A DNA stretch of 64,000 nt from an uncultured Pseudomonadota bacterium (GTDB lineage: Bacteria; Pseudomonadota; Gammaproteobacteria; Burkholderiales; JALYOK01), in NCBI GenBank assembly GCA_902826775.1, contig CADEHE010000007.1, forward strand, positions 186,001 through 250,000, given 5' to 3'. The stretch's first letter is position 1. The number at the start of each line of letters is the position of its first letter. This document shows positions 51,008-62,023 of this stretch, piece after piece. The translations under genes were made by a program, and so were the position numbers. Below the pieces are notes generated by a model, which worked only from the letters and a program-made list of their open reading frames with translations, searched no databases and was not told where the DNA came from.

Positions 51008-51954
51008 TTAGTTGTATACGCCCGCGACGGTGCGCACCAGCTGCTCACCGCCCGGCAGCGGCGCTATCAGACGAGCGGTGTATGGCGGCAGTGTCCGAGC
51101 CGCAACGGGATTGTCAGGATGGTTGACGTTGCTCGAGGAGTTGTCGATCAGGATCGCCTGTCCAAAGATCGTAGTGACATCGGCCAGCGCAAGACCGAGC
51201 GCGGGGATCATGTTCGCCGCTTGCGCACTCACCGATGTGCCGCCAGACGTCAGCACCGTTCCGGTCTGATCCCAGTTCGCAGAAGGTGAACCGCTTGGGT
51301 CTGTGGCGGCGAAATAGTTAGTCGAAATATTGCGTGTTGAATTCGCCAGAAAGCGCGTCAGAAAATAGTTTTGATAACCGCTCGCAAGCCGCTCCAAGCG
51401 CATGGCCGTATCGTCGTATGCTTCCCGCACGACGGAGTAGCCGTTAACTACTTCGTACACGTCATCGCCAGCAGGATTGAGCGAACCTGTGGTCACGTCG
51501 AAGGTTGTCTCGAAGCGAGCGTTCTTCCCGCTAGAAAGCAGCGCGATGATTCGGTAGCGCAGCGGCGTGCCGGCGAGCACCTGTGTCAGCTCGTTCGATA
51601 CATGCACGCGTACGGCTTGATTGAATCCATCGCGAGCCAGCAGCTCGGCGCTGATCGATGCGTATGGCGTCAGCGAACCGACGAGCGCGGCTGTGGTTGA
51701 GGCGCCATCGGCGATATTGGTCGCACCCACGACTACCGCAGCCCCCGCCGGCGGACTGATGGTGAGCAGCTCGCGCCGATACGCTTCCTGCATCGCCAGG
51801 TGCAGCTGGCGCAGCCTCACTCGCGTCTCATCCTTCTGGTTTTGGTCAATGTAAACGCCGTAGTGGCTCAGGGCAGTGGCGGTGAGCATGCTGACCACGC
51901 CCAACGAAAGGATTAGCTCCACGGCGTTGAAGCCGCGCTGCCAACGCATCGTCC

Positions 51955-51958
<4 letters not shown>
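51008..51958 (-). CDS. pilV: PilV-like type IV prepilin (minor pilin)
   Basis: The N-terminus RWQRGFNAVELILSLGVVSM is a class III/IV prepilin signal: short basic leader, Gly, then Phe at position +1, Glu at +5 and a hydrophobic helix. The 316-residue length is large for a major pilin and fits the minor pilin PilV, which sits at the pilus tip. No shufflon-type inverted repeats were seen after the gene. Processing needs a prepilin peptidase, which is not in this window. Confidence 0.8.
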
Positions 51959-53067
<1,109 letters not shown>

Positions 53068-53077
53068 CGCTGGCTCT

Positions 53078-53875
53078 CTATAACCGCTGCACGGCTTGTG
53101 AAAGTAAGACAGTGCCCCAGGGCGCCACCGAGCGAATTACCATCGAGTAAGGCGGATTCGTTGTCGAGGAGTCCGCAAGGTTGCTCACCTGCAGCACCTG
53201 GCCCCACGCGTCGGTGAGTGGGAGCTCATCCACGCCCGCATCACGCCAATCGATCAAGCTCACGTCGGTGTAAGCGTCCACACAAGGCATGGTTCCTGCC
53301 GCGCCAACACACGTACTGTCGGGCCGGAAGTGGTTGACGGTAATATCGCCGCCGCCGACGCGCATGCGGGCCGCAAAATACTGCTCAAGCTGAGCAGCGG
53401 CGAGCGTCAAGACTCGACGCGTGTGCTGCACCGCTTTGGCTTGCACACCAGCGCCACTTACGACTTCGTAGGGCACTGCTGGCCCTGGGCTGAATACGCC
53501 GGTAGCAACGTCAAAAGCCGAAGGATCCGGATTCCCACCCGGAATCCAAAGCACCAGCACGTGGTAGGCGAGCTCGCCTTGCACAATGCGCTGACTTGCC
53601 ACGGTGCGCAGCCCGTAGCGAGGTACGACGCCAGCCCGGGCCAAGATGTCCGCCACTGCCGGCGCCGCGGCGGTCGCGTCGACGCTCGCCTGGTTCTCCG
53701 CGTACCAAGCGGCGACGGCTTCAGCGGATTGACGCAAGTACGCGGCCCGAGTTGCGCTCTGCCGGTTGGCGATCGCTTGTGCCTGGAGGTTGCTCACGCC
53801 GAGGATCCATGTAAAACCCACCAGCGCGAGCACAATCGCGGCCCACAGCACGATCATCCCCCGTTGCGAGCGCAT
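53078..53875 (-). CDS. Prepilin-like protein (minor pseudopilin)
   Basis: The 265-residue protein starts MRSQRGMIVLWAAIVLALVG, a type IV prepilin-like or PilX-like leader (Gly followed by Met at the cleavage position, but without the usual Glu at +5). The mature part has the helix AQAIANRQSATRAAYLRQSA and then a folded globular domain with two cysteines. It sits between the major pilin and the retraction ATPase and is probably an assembly-priming minor pilin. Confidence 0.65.
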   Translation of the reverse strand: MRSQRGMIVLWAAIVLALVGFTWILGVSNLQAQAIANRQSATRAAYLRQSAEAVAAWYAENQASVDATAAAPAVADILARAGVVPRYGLRTVASQRIVQGELAYHVLVLWIPGGNPDPSAFDVATGVFSPGPAVPYEVVSGAGVQAKAVQHTRRVLTLAAAQLEQYFAARMRVGGGDITVNHFRPDSTCVGAAGTMPCVDAYTDVSLIDWRDAGVDELPLTDAWGQVLQVSNLADSSTTNPPYSMVIRSVAPWGTVLLSQAVQRL

Positions 53876-53878
53876 CGG

Positions 53879-54427
53879 TTAGAGCAAATCGAATTCCAAC
53901 TGGAAAGCACCGGTCCCGCCAGCGCCGGCGGCGCCAAAGCAGCGCCCCACTACCCCTGGCCCGCCGTTGCAGGCATCCACCGCGCGCGTGAGAATGTCGT
54001 TCGGTATTGCCGAAGCATTGATGCGGTAGTGCGTCCCCGCCGCATCGGCTACCGTCACGACCGATATCACAACATTCGGTGCAATCTGGTTCAACAACAC
54101 GTTCCCGGTGGCATCCGCCGGCGCTGTCTCGGCGTAGCGCCCGCGCCATTGAGGCGTCAGATTCAATCCGCAGAAGCTCGTGTTGGCCTGAGCGGAATCA
54201 AACAAAGCCGCCATCTTGGTGGGGTAGCAAGCCAGATCGACACGCGCTCGCTTCATTGCGTTCGCGTACTCTTGAGCTGTGTTGAACAACGTGGTCGCCT
54301 TCGAATTGTCCGCGTTGAACGTAAACACAACGGCAGCCGTGAGTAACACCAAGATGCCCAAAGTGACAATCAACTCGATCGCCGAAAAACCAGCTTGCTT
54401 GCTAACACGCTTGACTGCGCACGACAT
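53879..54427 (-). CDS. pilS: Major type IVb prepilin (PilS-like)
   Basis: The 182-residue protein begins MSCAVKRVSKQAGFSAIELI with Gly-Phe at the cleavage site, Glu at +5 and a hydrophobic helix VTLGILVLLTAAVVFTF. Two or more cysteines in the C-terminal half (ACYPTK, SFCGLNL, DACNGGPGVVGRC) would form the disulfide-bounded region typical of type IVb pilins. AAGGAG precedes the ATG. The length agrees with R64 PilS. This should be the thin-pilus subunit used in mating. Confidence 0.88.
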   Translation of the reverse strand: MSCAVKRVSKQAGFSAIELIVTLGILVLLTAAVVFTFNADNSKATTLFNTAQEYANAMKRARVDLACYPTKMAALFDSAQANTSFCGLNLTPQWRGRYAETAPADATGNVLLNQIAPNVVISVVTVADAAGTHYRINASAIPNDILTRAVDACNGGPGVVGRCFGAAGAGGTGAFQLEFDLL

Positions 54428-54459
54428 GGTCTTCTCCTTTTGTCTCAACACAAATATTC

Positions 54460-55662
54460 TCAAAGCCGCGACATGGTCGCGCTGATCTGCGGGTAGTACA
54501 CAACAAACACAAACATTAGTAGGAAAATTGCGACGAACACATTCGACACGATCAGGATTAGTCGCTTCGCGTGTTCGACGTGGCGCTCGAGATCCTGTCG
54601 CAGCAGCGCCACCAAGTTCTTTATGCCTTGCGTCGTGCTGTTGGCCGACTCCCCCGCAGCTAGCTCGGTCTGCACATATCGTGGGAACTCGCACAGCTTC
54701 GCCGCGCGACCGATGGAGAAGTTGCCGGCGCGATAGATCGCCGTCATTTCGCTGAGGCGCTCCTTGTTGTCTGCCCGCCGAGCCGCGCGCGCCACGGCGG
54801 CGAAGCTCTCGACAGGCTTGACGCCCGCGCCGAGCAACAAGCCCAGCGAACTGAAGATAGCGATGAGGTCGGATTTTTCGCTGATTGCCCGAAGTGTGTC
54901 GACACGGTCGGAAAGGCGCGCGATCAATCGGAACCGAAGCGCCAGCAACAGGAGCGCCAGGGGCACGCCGAACCAGAGCAGCGTCGACAAGATCGCGTGG
55001 GCGTTCATCCACGCGGCCGCCGCGTAGTACTTTGCCGCGTACGCCGGCAGCGCAAGCTGAAGCCCGCTAATGCGCGAAAAAAAATCGCCGATCTTCGGTG
55101 CGACAAACAGGGTTGCGCCCCAACTCACGATCCACACTGTCAACAGGACCAAAAGCGGGTACCACAGGATATCGGCAATGCCGCGTTTAAGCCCCTGCAC
55201 GACTTCCATATGCTCGGCGAGTTGATCCAACGTCTCGCCTTCCTTGCCAGCGCTCTGTACCGCGCGCAAGGCCTGCACATCGGTTTCAGGGAATCCCCCT
55301 AGCTCCATCGCGTCGGCAAACTTCATTCCATCGATCAGCGCTTGGCGCATTACCATCAATCGCGACACTAGACGCCGATCCTCCACATACTCCACCGCTT
55401 CGCCGATGCCTTGCGGGATCGACTTACCGATGCGCTTCCTCTGCGCGATCGTCCTGTACACACGCACAACGTCACGCGGAGGAAGTTCGTCCGAAAACAC
55501 ACGTCTTAGCGATTCCAGTAAGTTCAGCTTTACCCTGCTCGGCTCAAGCTTGAGCGCCGAGCGAATCGCGAAGATCGCATCGTCGTAGCAACTGGTGTAG
55601 ACCGTGCCGTCGACAACGAGCCCGCGTGGATTTTTTGCCGTGTATTCGTAGGCGAAGTTCAA
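54460..55662 (-). CDS. pilR: PilR/GspF-family inner-membrane platform protein
   Basis: This 400-residue protein has the two duplicated GspF (T2SSF) cytoplasmic domains, the first with FRVYRTIAQRKRIGKS-like start and DRRLVSRLMVMRQALIDGMK, the second with RTDVIAIFSSLGLLLGAGVK-like sequence. Between and after them lie three membrane helices (YPLLVLLTVWIVSWGATLFV, a central pair, and LILIVSNVFVAIFLLMFVFV at the C-terminus). It anchors the assembly ATPase in type IV pilus machines. Confidence 0.88.
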   Translation of the reverse strand: MNFAYEYTAKNPRGLVVDGTVYTSCYDDAIFAIRSALKLEPSRVKLNLLESLRRVFSDELPPRDVVRVYRTIAQRKRIGKSIPQGIGEAVEYVEDRRLVSRLMVMRQALIDGMKFADAMELGGFPETDVQALRAVQSAGKEGETLDQLAEHMEVVQGLKRGIADILWYPLLVLLTVWIVSWGATLFVAPKIGDFFSRISGLQLALPAYAAKYYAAAAWMNAHAILSTLLWFGVPLALLLLALRFRLIARLSDRVDTLRAISEKSDLIAIFSSLGLLLGAGVKPVESFAAVARAARRADNKERLSEMTAIYRAGNFSIGRAAKLCEFPRYVQTELAAGESANSTTQGIKNLVALLRQDLERHVEHAKRLILIVSNVFVAIFLLMFVFVVYYPQISATMSRL

Positions 55663-55664
55663 AG

Positions 55665-57821
55665 CTAGCCCTCCAACTGAACGTGTGTGGCCAACTCATC
55701 CATACTCGTCGTGCCTTCGGCCACCAAGCGCAGTCCGTGCGCCAACATGCTGCCGGTGTCCAGAGCCCCTTCACGCAGCTTCGAGATAGAGTCGCCGCTC
55801 TCTAGCATGTTGCTTACCTTGCGCGAGCAATGCAGCAGCTCGTAGACGATGCGGCGCCCGCGGTAGCCGGTGTGGCGACACTCGGGGCAACCGCTGCTGC
55901 GCGCGCGGTAGGGCGTAAAGTGTCCGGCTACGCCCGCACGCACTTCGGTGTGCTGCGCAAGCAATCGCGTTGTTTCTGGCCGATCATCAAGCACCTTGCA
56001 GCTCACGCATAACTTGCGCAGGAGCCGCTGCGCCAAAACACCCAGCAGTTGCGTCGCGAGCTTATCGCGGTCGATGTTCAGATCCTTGAGCCGCGCGATC
56101 GCTTCGGGTGCCCCGTTCGCGTGCAAGGTCGAGACGACGACATGGCCGGTGTTCGCTGCGCGAAACACGGCACGCGCGGTACCGGCGTCGCGCGTCTCGC
56201 CGAAGTAGATTTTGTCGGGCGCATTGCGCAATATGCCTTTGAGCGCCTCCTCCCAGCTTGCGCCCTCGTCCTCCCTCTTCGGGTCGACCTGGTACTGAAG
56301 CCACAGCCCATTGGTGTATTCCACGGGCCGCTCAACTGTCTGAATCGACTCCGTGATGGCGTCAACGTCACGTAACATTGCGTACGCCGTGGTCGTTTTA
56401 CCCGACCCTGTCGGGCCGACGAGGATGAACACGCCGGCTTTGCTCTTGATGTAGTGACGCAGTCGGCTCAGCGTGCGCGTGTCGACCCCAAGCTGGTTCA
56501 GATCTGCAGCCGTCGATTGTCGGTCGTTGATGCGGATGGTGGCCGTGCGCCCCTGCACCGAGTTCCCGAATTCGAGCCGAAACACATAGCGCTCAACGAT
56601 GTCCGCGTAGCGGCGACGCAGATCCTGCGACTGTTCGTCTTTCGCTGTGGCTATCTCGATGGACGTGTCAGTGAAACCGTCTTGGAGTTTCTCGTCGGTG
56701 ACGCCCGACGGGATCATGACGTTGCGCACCACGCTGAGCAGCTGCTCGAGTAATTCGGTCGAAATAGTCTTGAAGATGTCCCAGACACCGTCGACTTTGA
56801 GCTTCACGATGCCGACGTCGTGAGTTGGAAAGAGTTGAACATCCGAAGCGCCGGTGTAACAGGCGTGTCGTAGCAGCGTCATCAACATTTCTTCGCAGAT
56901 GTTGCTCTTGCTTAGATCCTCCCTCTCGCTCAACGCCTTCTTATGGCGGGCAAGGACTTCGTCGAATTGACTTGCGGTCTTGGCGAAGTAGCGCCGGTAG
57001 ATCGTCTGTATGGTTTCTGCCGATGCGATCAAGAACGTACACGAGTAGTCTCGGTACACCGACGAAGCGGCGTTCATGCTCTGCATGTCCGGAAGGAGCA
57101 CGACGAGCTTCGCCCGCGGCCGCCCCTCGGAGTAAGCGACAGGGACAAAGCCACGATAGTCGGCCACACCGACCTCGCGCGCGAGCAACCCGCCTACGGC
57201 GAGGTCGTCGATCTCGGTGCGGGGGAAATACTCGAACTGATTCTGAATCGCGATCGCTTTGGCAACCCCTTCTTGCGACAAGTACCCCATGTCGCGCATG
57301 ATCTTGGTCAACGATTCGTTGTGCTCGCGCAGGCGTTCGACGACGGCGCGGATTTGATGTGCCGCCAAGCCAAGTCGGCCGAGAATTTGTCCGGTAGTGA
57401 GCTTTGGCCCGTGTAGCTTCTGAAGCGTGGAATTGAGTTGTTCCGGGGTAATCGCTTTATGGTCGAGCAACACCCTACCGAGCAGGTGCCCGCTCGCACT
57501 CTGCTTTTCTAAAGCGAGCGTTAACTGCTGGTGCGTGACGAGCCCCTGCTGAATAAGCAAGTCGCCCAACTTCGTCTCGACGTCGCCGCCCTGCGCCTCG
57601 CCCGCTGCTATCGGACCCAAGTCTGGCACCTCCGCGACGACAGCCGGGCGCGGCCGTTCGACCAGCTTTAGGTGAGCCGGTCCATCTTCTCGCGCGGCCT
57701 CTTGCGTGAGTTCAGGCTCGGCGCGAAGTGGCGGTTCCTGGCGGGGGAGCGGTGACGCCGCGGCTGTAGTGCGCCGCAGGCGAGACAGTAGCTGGCCAAT
57801 CGCACTTGGTTCTGATGACAC
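55665..57821 (-). CDS. pilQ: PilQ/GspE-family pilus assembly ATPase
   Basis: The 718-residue protein has a long N-terminal region with two GspE-N-type repeats (LGDLLIQQGLVTHQQLTLAL and LGRVLLDHKAITPEQLN). The ATPase core has Walker A VGPTGSGKTTTAY, the Asp box QTVERPVEY, Walker B KIYFGETRDAGTA and the His box GHVVVSTLHANG. A tetracysteine zinc site follows (CVSCK and CPECRHTGY). In R64 the equivalent PilQ powers thin-pilus assembly. The extended N-terminus makes it longer than R64 PilQ and closer to PilB. Confidence 0.9.
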   Translation of the reverse strand: MSSEPSAIGQLLSRLRRTTAAASPLPRQEPPLRAEPELTQEAAREDGPAHLKLVERPRPAVVAEVPDLGPIAAGEAQGGDVETKLGDLLIQQGLVTHQQLTLALEKQSASGHLLGRVLLDHKAITPEQLNSTLQKLHGPKLTTGQILGRLGLAAHQIRAVVERLREHNESLTKIMRDMGYLSQEGVAKAIAIQNQFEYFPRTEIDDLAVGGLLAREVGVADYRGFVPVAYSEGRPRAKLVVLLPDMQSMNAASSVYRDYSCTFLIASAETIQTIYRRYFAKTASQFDEVLARHKKALSEREDLSKSNICEEMLMTLLRHACYTGASDVQLFPTHDVGIVKLKVDGVWDIFKTISTELLEQLLSVVRNVMIPSGVTDEKLQDGFTDTSIEIATAKDEQSQDLRRRYADIVERYVFRLEFGNSVQGRTATIRINDRQSTAADLNQLGVDTRTLSRLRHYIKSKAGVFILVGPTGSGKTTTAYAMLRDVDAITESIQTVERPVEYTNGLWLQYQVDPKREDEGASWEEALKGILRNAPDKIYFGETRDAGTARAVFRAANTGHVVVSTLHANGAPEAIARLKDLNIDRDKLATQLLGVLAQRLLRKLCVSCKVLDDRPETTRLLAQHTEVRAGVAGHFTPYRARSSGCPECRHTGYRGRRIVYELLHCSRKVSNMLESGDSISKLREGALDTGSMLAHGLRLVAEGTTSMDELATHVQLEG

Positions 57822-57823
57822 GA

Positions 57824-58351
57824 TTAAACCCCCACTACCAACAAGTCCACAATGAATGCGTCCTGAACCACCTCAAGACCCTTGACGACGCCCTGTTGCA
57901 ACGGAAACGCGTCCAAGTAGCGCATGAGACCTTCCAACGACTGATAGCGCCCCTTGAGTTGAATCCGCACGCGCCGCATTTCCGTGCCAATGGCGACGCG
58001 TTCGGAGAGATGCTCCAAGGACATGCCCTTGACGTCGATCTGCCGGTTCGCAATCGAGACACTCTGCACCTGCACGAGATTGGCGTGCGCCGCCTCACGC
58101 ACATAGACCATCGTCGCTGCGTAGGCCTCGCCCAATGACTTGGGTTTCGCGCCGGAACTTGGGCCGAGCATCGTACGAATGAAGGCCTCGTCCTGTTCGT
58201 TGCGCGCCAACTCGCTGCGCGCCTGAGAGGCAAGGTCGGCCTTGCCCGCGTTCGCGGCCCGCAGCTTGTGAATGGCTGCCCCTCCCGCGAATGCAAGCGC
58301 AACGCAGACGAACGTGATGCGCCGCAACCCCCTAAGCGATATTGCCCGCAT
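57824..58351 (-). CDS. pilP: PilP-position periplasmic pilus protein with one membrane helix
   Basis: GAGGAG precedes the ATG at 58351. The 175-residue protein has one N-terminal membrane helix (ITFVCVALAFAGGAAIHKL), a coiled stretch and an alpha/beta domain IQLKGRYQSLEGLMRYLDAF of the kind found in PilO/GspM proteins. By order it stands between the PilO- and PilQ-like genes, which corresponds to PilP of R64. It likely links inner- and outer-membrane parts of the pilus machine. Confidence 0.7.
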   Translation of the reverse strand: MRAISLRGLRRITFVCVALAFAGGAAIHKLRAANAGKADLASQARSELARNEQDEAFIRTMLGPSSGAKPKSLGEAYAATMVYVREAAHANLVQVQSVSIANRQIDVKGMSLEHLSERVAIGTEMRRVRIQLKGRYQSLEGLMRYLDAFPLQQGVVKGLEVVQDAFIVDLLVVGV

Positions 58352-58377
58352 GCTCTCCTCCACACTTCAGCCCGCAA

Positions 58378-59565
58378 CTACTTGTCCAGATAACTTAGCA
58401 ACCGCGCGTGGTCGGCTGGCACCACATAGTCGTAGTTGATTTCATTGCCGCCGGCCGATATTGCGACCCGTGCCTCGCGCTTGCTGCCTCTGTCGCGCGC
58501 AACCACGTACTCAAAATTGCTCTGCTTCGTCGTTTGGCTGGTGAGCTGCGCTTCGGGCCCCGACGACATCTGCCCATGCATCACCGGTAGCGTCAGGCGC
58601 AAGGTGATCGGGTTGTTGCCCCCGAGCAAAGACACTGTGCCTCCAGGTGCGTAGATATCGCGCGCTAGCTCCGTGAGCTTGCGATGTTGTATCGAGCTGC
58701 GTTGGGCGGCCGTACCGAGGTTGCCCAAAAACATCTCGATCATCGTGGTACGCGCTTTGGTCGCGCGAGCCGTCGCTTCCTCGCGCTTGTGTGTCAACAT
58801 CATTCCGCTGATGCCGAGCCAAGTTGCTACGGCGAGCGTAATTGCGGCCGCACTCGCACTCACCGTCGCTGCGCCGCCCCACATGCGCGTCAAAGGAATA
58901 CCACGCCAATCGTCGTAGTTCGGCAGTGCATCGAGTCTGCTCGCGTGGGCCGCGACCCCGGCCAGCAACTGCGCGAGATCGAACATGATGATGTTGCCGG
59001 GGAGCGCCTCCACTCCGTTCTGGGCGCAGAAGGCACTGATGATTTGTTCGGCCTGCGTTGCGTTCTCGGTGGCTTGTACTACCGATAGATCTCGCCGCGG
59101 TGTTCCAGCCCAGAGCGCAAGGATCTCGTTGTGTGCCTCCCCGGCGGACAGCAGAAAACCGACCACGAACGGATAGCTGGGCCAGCCGCCTTCGCGTTCA
59201 TTCAACATCGCATCCACGAGCGCCGCAGCCGGTACGGCGGGGAAATCCTGTGGCATGAGCGCAACCGAACGGCCGTAAACCGCGCCGCGTTCGGAGTGAT
59301 TCACGATCCGGCAGGGCTGACCGCATTGCTGCCGCACGAGAGACTTCGCGCGGTGGTGAGGCATTGGCTTGTTTGTGACTACCCGCAAATCATGCTCTGA
59401 GAAAGACAGCACCGGCCAGGCATCTGGCGGTAACGCTTGCACCTCTTCAATCGCGTCGGACGACACTTCCCACAGCGTGGGCGGACCATGATTCTGTTGA
59501 ATAGCCACCCACACCTGCCCCTTGGGCGGCAAACGAAGTGTGCGGCGCACTTGGCGTGTTGCCAT
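58378..59565 (-). CDS. pilO: PilO-like (R64) pilin accessory protein
   Basis: The 395-residue protein has a long cytoplasmic part (1-225) with an actin-like feel, one membrane helix (AAAITLAVATWLGISGMML) and a periplasmic coiled coil and domain. This cytoplasm-helix-periplasm order matches R64 PilO, which combines PilM- and PilN-like roles of other pilus systems. It sits between the secretin gene and the PilP-like gene, as in R64. I rely on order and topology more than sequence for this assignment. Confidence 0.72.
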   Translation of the reverse strand: MATRQVRRTLRLPPKGQVWVAIQQNHGPPTLWEVSSDAIEEVQALPPDAWPVLSFSEHDLRVVTNKPMPHHRAKSLVRQQCGQPCRIVNHSERGAVYGRSVALMPQDFPAVPAAALVDAMLNEREGGWPSYPFVVGFLLSAGEAHNEILALWAGTPRRDLSVVQATENATQAEQIISAFCAQNGVEALPGNIIMFDLAQLLAGVAAHASRLDALPNYDDWRGIPLTRMWGGAATVSASAAAITLAVATWLGISGMMLTHKREEATARATKARTTMIEMFLGNLGTAAQRSSIQHRKLTELARDIYAPGGTVSLLGGNNPITLRLTLPVMHGQMSSGPEAQLTSQTTKQSNFEYVVARDRGSKREARVAISAGGNEINYDYVVPADHARLLSYLDK

Positions 59566-59573
59566 ACCGGCCT

Positions 59574-61160
59574 CTAAAGCGCTTCGCTTATTACGATGTT
59601 CATCCCGGCGGGCGCGGGGATGACGTGCGTCGACAGCAGCAACACCAGTTCCTTCGAACTCTTGCTGTCGTTGGTACCAGAAAGCAGATCCCCAAGCACG
59701 CCAGCACGCTTGTTGCCCGGGATGCCATCGCGCTGATAGTTGTGGCTGGTGAAGCGGCTACCGCCGACGATGTAGGTCTTGCCGCTCTCCAGCAGCAGTT
59801 TCATGTGCGTGGAACTGGTGGGCAAGTCGAAACCGGTCAACTGCAGGCCGTTGCCCGGCTGGAACGTACGCTCGTTAGTGGCAGTTGAAAGCACGGGAAT
59901 GACGGTGAGTTCGGTATGCGCGTCATCCAAAATGTTCGGCTTGAACGCAAGCGAGACACCGTCCATGACGTAACTCAGGGAACCCGAGGTGGTCTGAATC
60001 GAAGCGTTACCAGACACCGTGTTAGATACCGAACCAAGGTAAGGACGCTGGGTGGCGTTGAACACGATGCCGGGCTGATGATTAAGCATCCACAACTGCG
60101 GCTCTGCCACCACCTTCACCGCTGTCTCACTCTCAAGCGCCTTCACGACCGCAGTCACGGACTTCGTCGTGACTTGCCCGTTCACCACAGCGTTCTGGAC
60201 TAGGTTGGAGGTCGTAAAACCGATGTCGATCGTCCGCGAGCTTTTGTTCAGGATCCGCCGCCAATCCAGACCATAGGCGAACTGATCGCCAAGCGTGACC
60301 TCCACGAGTGCGGCCCGCACTTCGATCTGGCGCCCGACGTCCTGTGCGAATGCTTCCAGGAAGCCGCCGACCCGCTTTAGCGCCGAGGCATCACCGCGAA
60401 CCGCCACTAGACCAGTCTCCGGCAGGAGCGTCACTGAAGCTTTTTCGCCTGCGAGTTCACGCAGCGCTTTCTCGAACGAAGCCAGAGCGCTGCGAGTAGT
60501 CCCGCTCACGCGCATGTTGGTGTTGTTCGCGCTCGGGCCGCCCGAACTACCCCCGCCCACGTTGTACGTAGCGGCGCTAGCGCCAGCGTCACTGCCCGGA
60601 TTCCCCTGACCTGCGCCCCCGCCGTTGTTGCCAGTCATGGCTGGGTTGGACGACACGCTGTAACTCATGGTGAGGTCGTCGAACAAGTGTGCGGGGACGC
60701 GGTAGGTATAGGTCGCCTCACTTGCCGCGTATACCGCCTTGCGTTGCCGATCGATTACGACTGCCACGCCCGCGGCCGCGGCGATTTCGCGCACCGCTCG
60801 ATCGAACGGCAGATTCGCGAACTCCAGACTCACTTTGCTAGGCGCAAGGTTCTTCGCCACGACGACACCGTAGCCTTTGGGTCGCGCGATCGCCTCTAGC
60901 GTGCCAGCGAAGTCGGCGTTTGCTACGCTGAGCGACACACCATCCGTGCTCGGGGCCAAGTAATCAACGGTGCGCGCTTGGGTGTAAGGCGCCGTCCTTC
61001 TCGTGACTTTGCTTTGCGGCGCTGCGTCCTGTATTCGTTGCGCCTCTGTGCCAGTAACAGCAACAAGCTCGGGGCGCCGATCGGGCGCTGCGCAACCCGC
61101 CTGAAAAAGCACCCAACTCAGACAGCCGCACGTCAGTATGAGTCGCTTCACGCTGGTCAT
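59574..61160 (-). CDS. pilN: PilN lipoprotein secretin
   Basis: The 528-residue protein starts with a lipoprotein signal (VLFQAGCAAP, lipobox QAGC). It then has secretin N-domains (YGVVVAKNLAPSKVSLEFAN, FDRAVREIAAAAGVAVVIDR, LPETGLVAVRGDASALKRVG) and a C-terminal secretin domain with VEVTLGDQFAYGLDW, VVAEPQLWMLNHQPGIVFNA and the TYIVGGSRFTSH segment. R64 PilN is a lipoprotein secretin of the same size that forms the outer-membrane pore for the thin pilus. Confidence 0.92.
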   Translation of the reverse strand: MTSVKRLILTCGCLSWVLFQAGCAAPDRRPELVAVTGTEAQRIQDAAPQSKVTRRTAPYTQARTVDYLAPSTDGVSLSVANADFAGTLEAIARPKGYGVVVAKNLAPSKVSLEFANLPFDRAVREIAAAAGVAVVIDRQRKAVYAASEATYTYRVPAHLFDDLTMSYSVSSNPAMTGNNGGGAGQGNPGSDAGASAATYNVGGGSSGGPSANNTNMRVSGTTRSALASFEKALRELAGEKASVTLLPETGLVAVRGDASALKRVGGFLEAFAQDVGRQIEVRAALVEVTLGDQFAYGLDWRRILNKSSRTIDIGFTTSNLVQNAVVNGQVTTKSVTAVVKALESETAVKVVAEPQLWMLNHQPGIVFNATQRPYLGSVSNTVSGNASIQTTSGSLSYVMDGVSLAFKPNILDDAHTELTVIPVLSTATNERTFQPGNGLQLTGFDLPTSSTHMKLLLESGKTYIVGGSRFTSHNYQRDGIPGNKRAGVLGDLLSGTNDSKSSKELVLLLSTHVIPAPAGMNIVISEAL

Positions 61161-62023
61161 TTCTGCTCCCCTTGCGCAACGTAGATTTCGACCACCGCGT
61201 TGCCGTCCCAGATGTTCGCGGAGTACCCATATGGGCGAATGACGGCCTCCAGCACGTCTTCGAAGGTGCGGCCTTTCACCATGTATGGATGGTCAATCAC
61301 CTTGTCGGTGCGCGCGTTCCATTGCAACCGCATGCGGTGCCTGGCTACATAGCCACGCAGCGCTTCTGACAATGTTTGCCCCTCCAGCACCGAGAACTCG
61401 CTCAGCATCGCTTTGGGGGTGCGCTCGGCTTGCTCGGCGCGACTCACCTGCAGCGCCGGCGCCGTCGTTAAATCAGCGGGGGAGGGCAACGCCGCCACCG
61501 GCAGCACGGCGTCCATGCTCGCCGGATACGACTCCGCCGCCTGAGCCACGTTAACGCTGCGCGAAGTGGTTAGCGCACGCGTTGCTATGCTCGGCGCTCG
61601 CACGCGAGCAGGCACGGGGGCTGCTCGCGCGGGTTGTTCTCGCGGCATACTCACCTGCGTTTGCGACGCGCCCTTCGATGCGTCGGGGCGCCAGATGATG
61701 CGCTGCGCCCGAACAGCTAAGTCGGGATCTCGATAGACCGGTGCCGGCGGCAAGCGCGGCGAAGCCTCGGTCTTTGCGGCGTTAACCCCTCCAACCTCCG
61801 GTGCTGCAGCCGATTCGGCGCGTTGCCCCGCGTTAGCAGGTTGCTCAGTCTGCGCCAAATACACCGGCACCCGCGCAGAGCGAACAACAAACCGCCCATT
61901 GACGGACTGTGCCCGAACATTCTGCAGCACCGCTGGAGGCTCCGTTTCCGCGCCCACGCCAATGGTAGGAATGAGCACCAGCAACAACATCCCACGTAAG
62001 CGTCTAGTCCAAATCGATTTCAT
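61157..62023 (-). CDS. pilL: PilL-like protein with TcpQ-type C-terminal domain
   Basis: The protein of about 288 residues has a signal peptide (GMLLLVLIPTIGVGAE), a long Ala/Pro/Gln-rich linker and a C-terminal TcpQ-like domain: VLEGQTLSEALRGYVARHRM, MVKGRTFEDVLEAVIRPYGY, AVVEIYV. R64 PilL has the same TcpQ end and is a secretin partner. The ATG at 62023 overlaps the end of the HD-domain gene by 20 bases; the longer frame upstream is an artefact. Its stop overlaps the pilN start (ATGA). Confidence 0.82.
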   Translation of the reverse strand: MKSIWTRRLRGMLLLVLIPTIGVGAETEPPAVLQNVRAQSVNGRFVVRSARVPVYLAQTEQPANAGQRAESAAAPEVGGVNAAKTEASPRLPPAPVYRDPDLAVRAQRIIWRPDASKGASQTQVSMPREQPARAAPVPARVRAPSIATRALTTSRSVNVAQAAESYPASMDAVLPVAALPSPADLTTAPALQVSRAEQAERTPKAMLSEFSVLEGQTLSEALRGYVARHRMRLQWNARTDKVIDHPYMVKGRTFEDVLEAVIRPYGYSANIWDGNAVVEIYVAQGEQK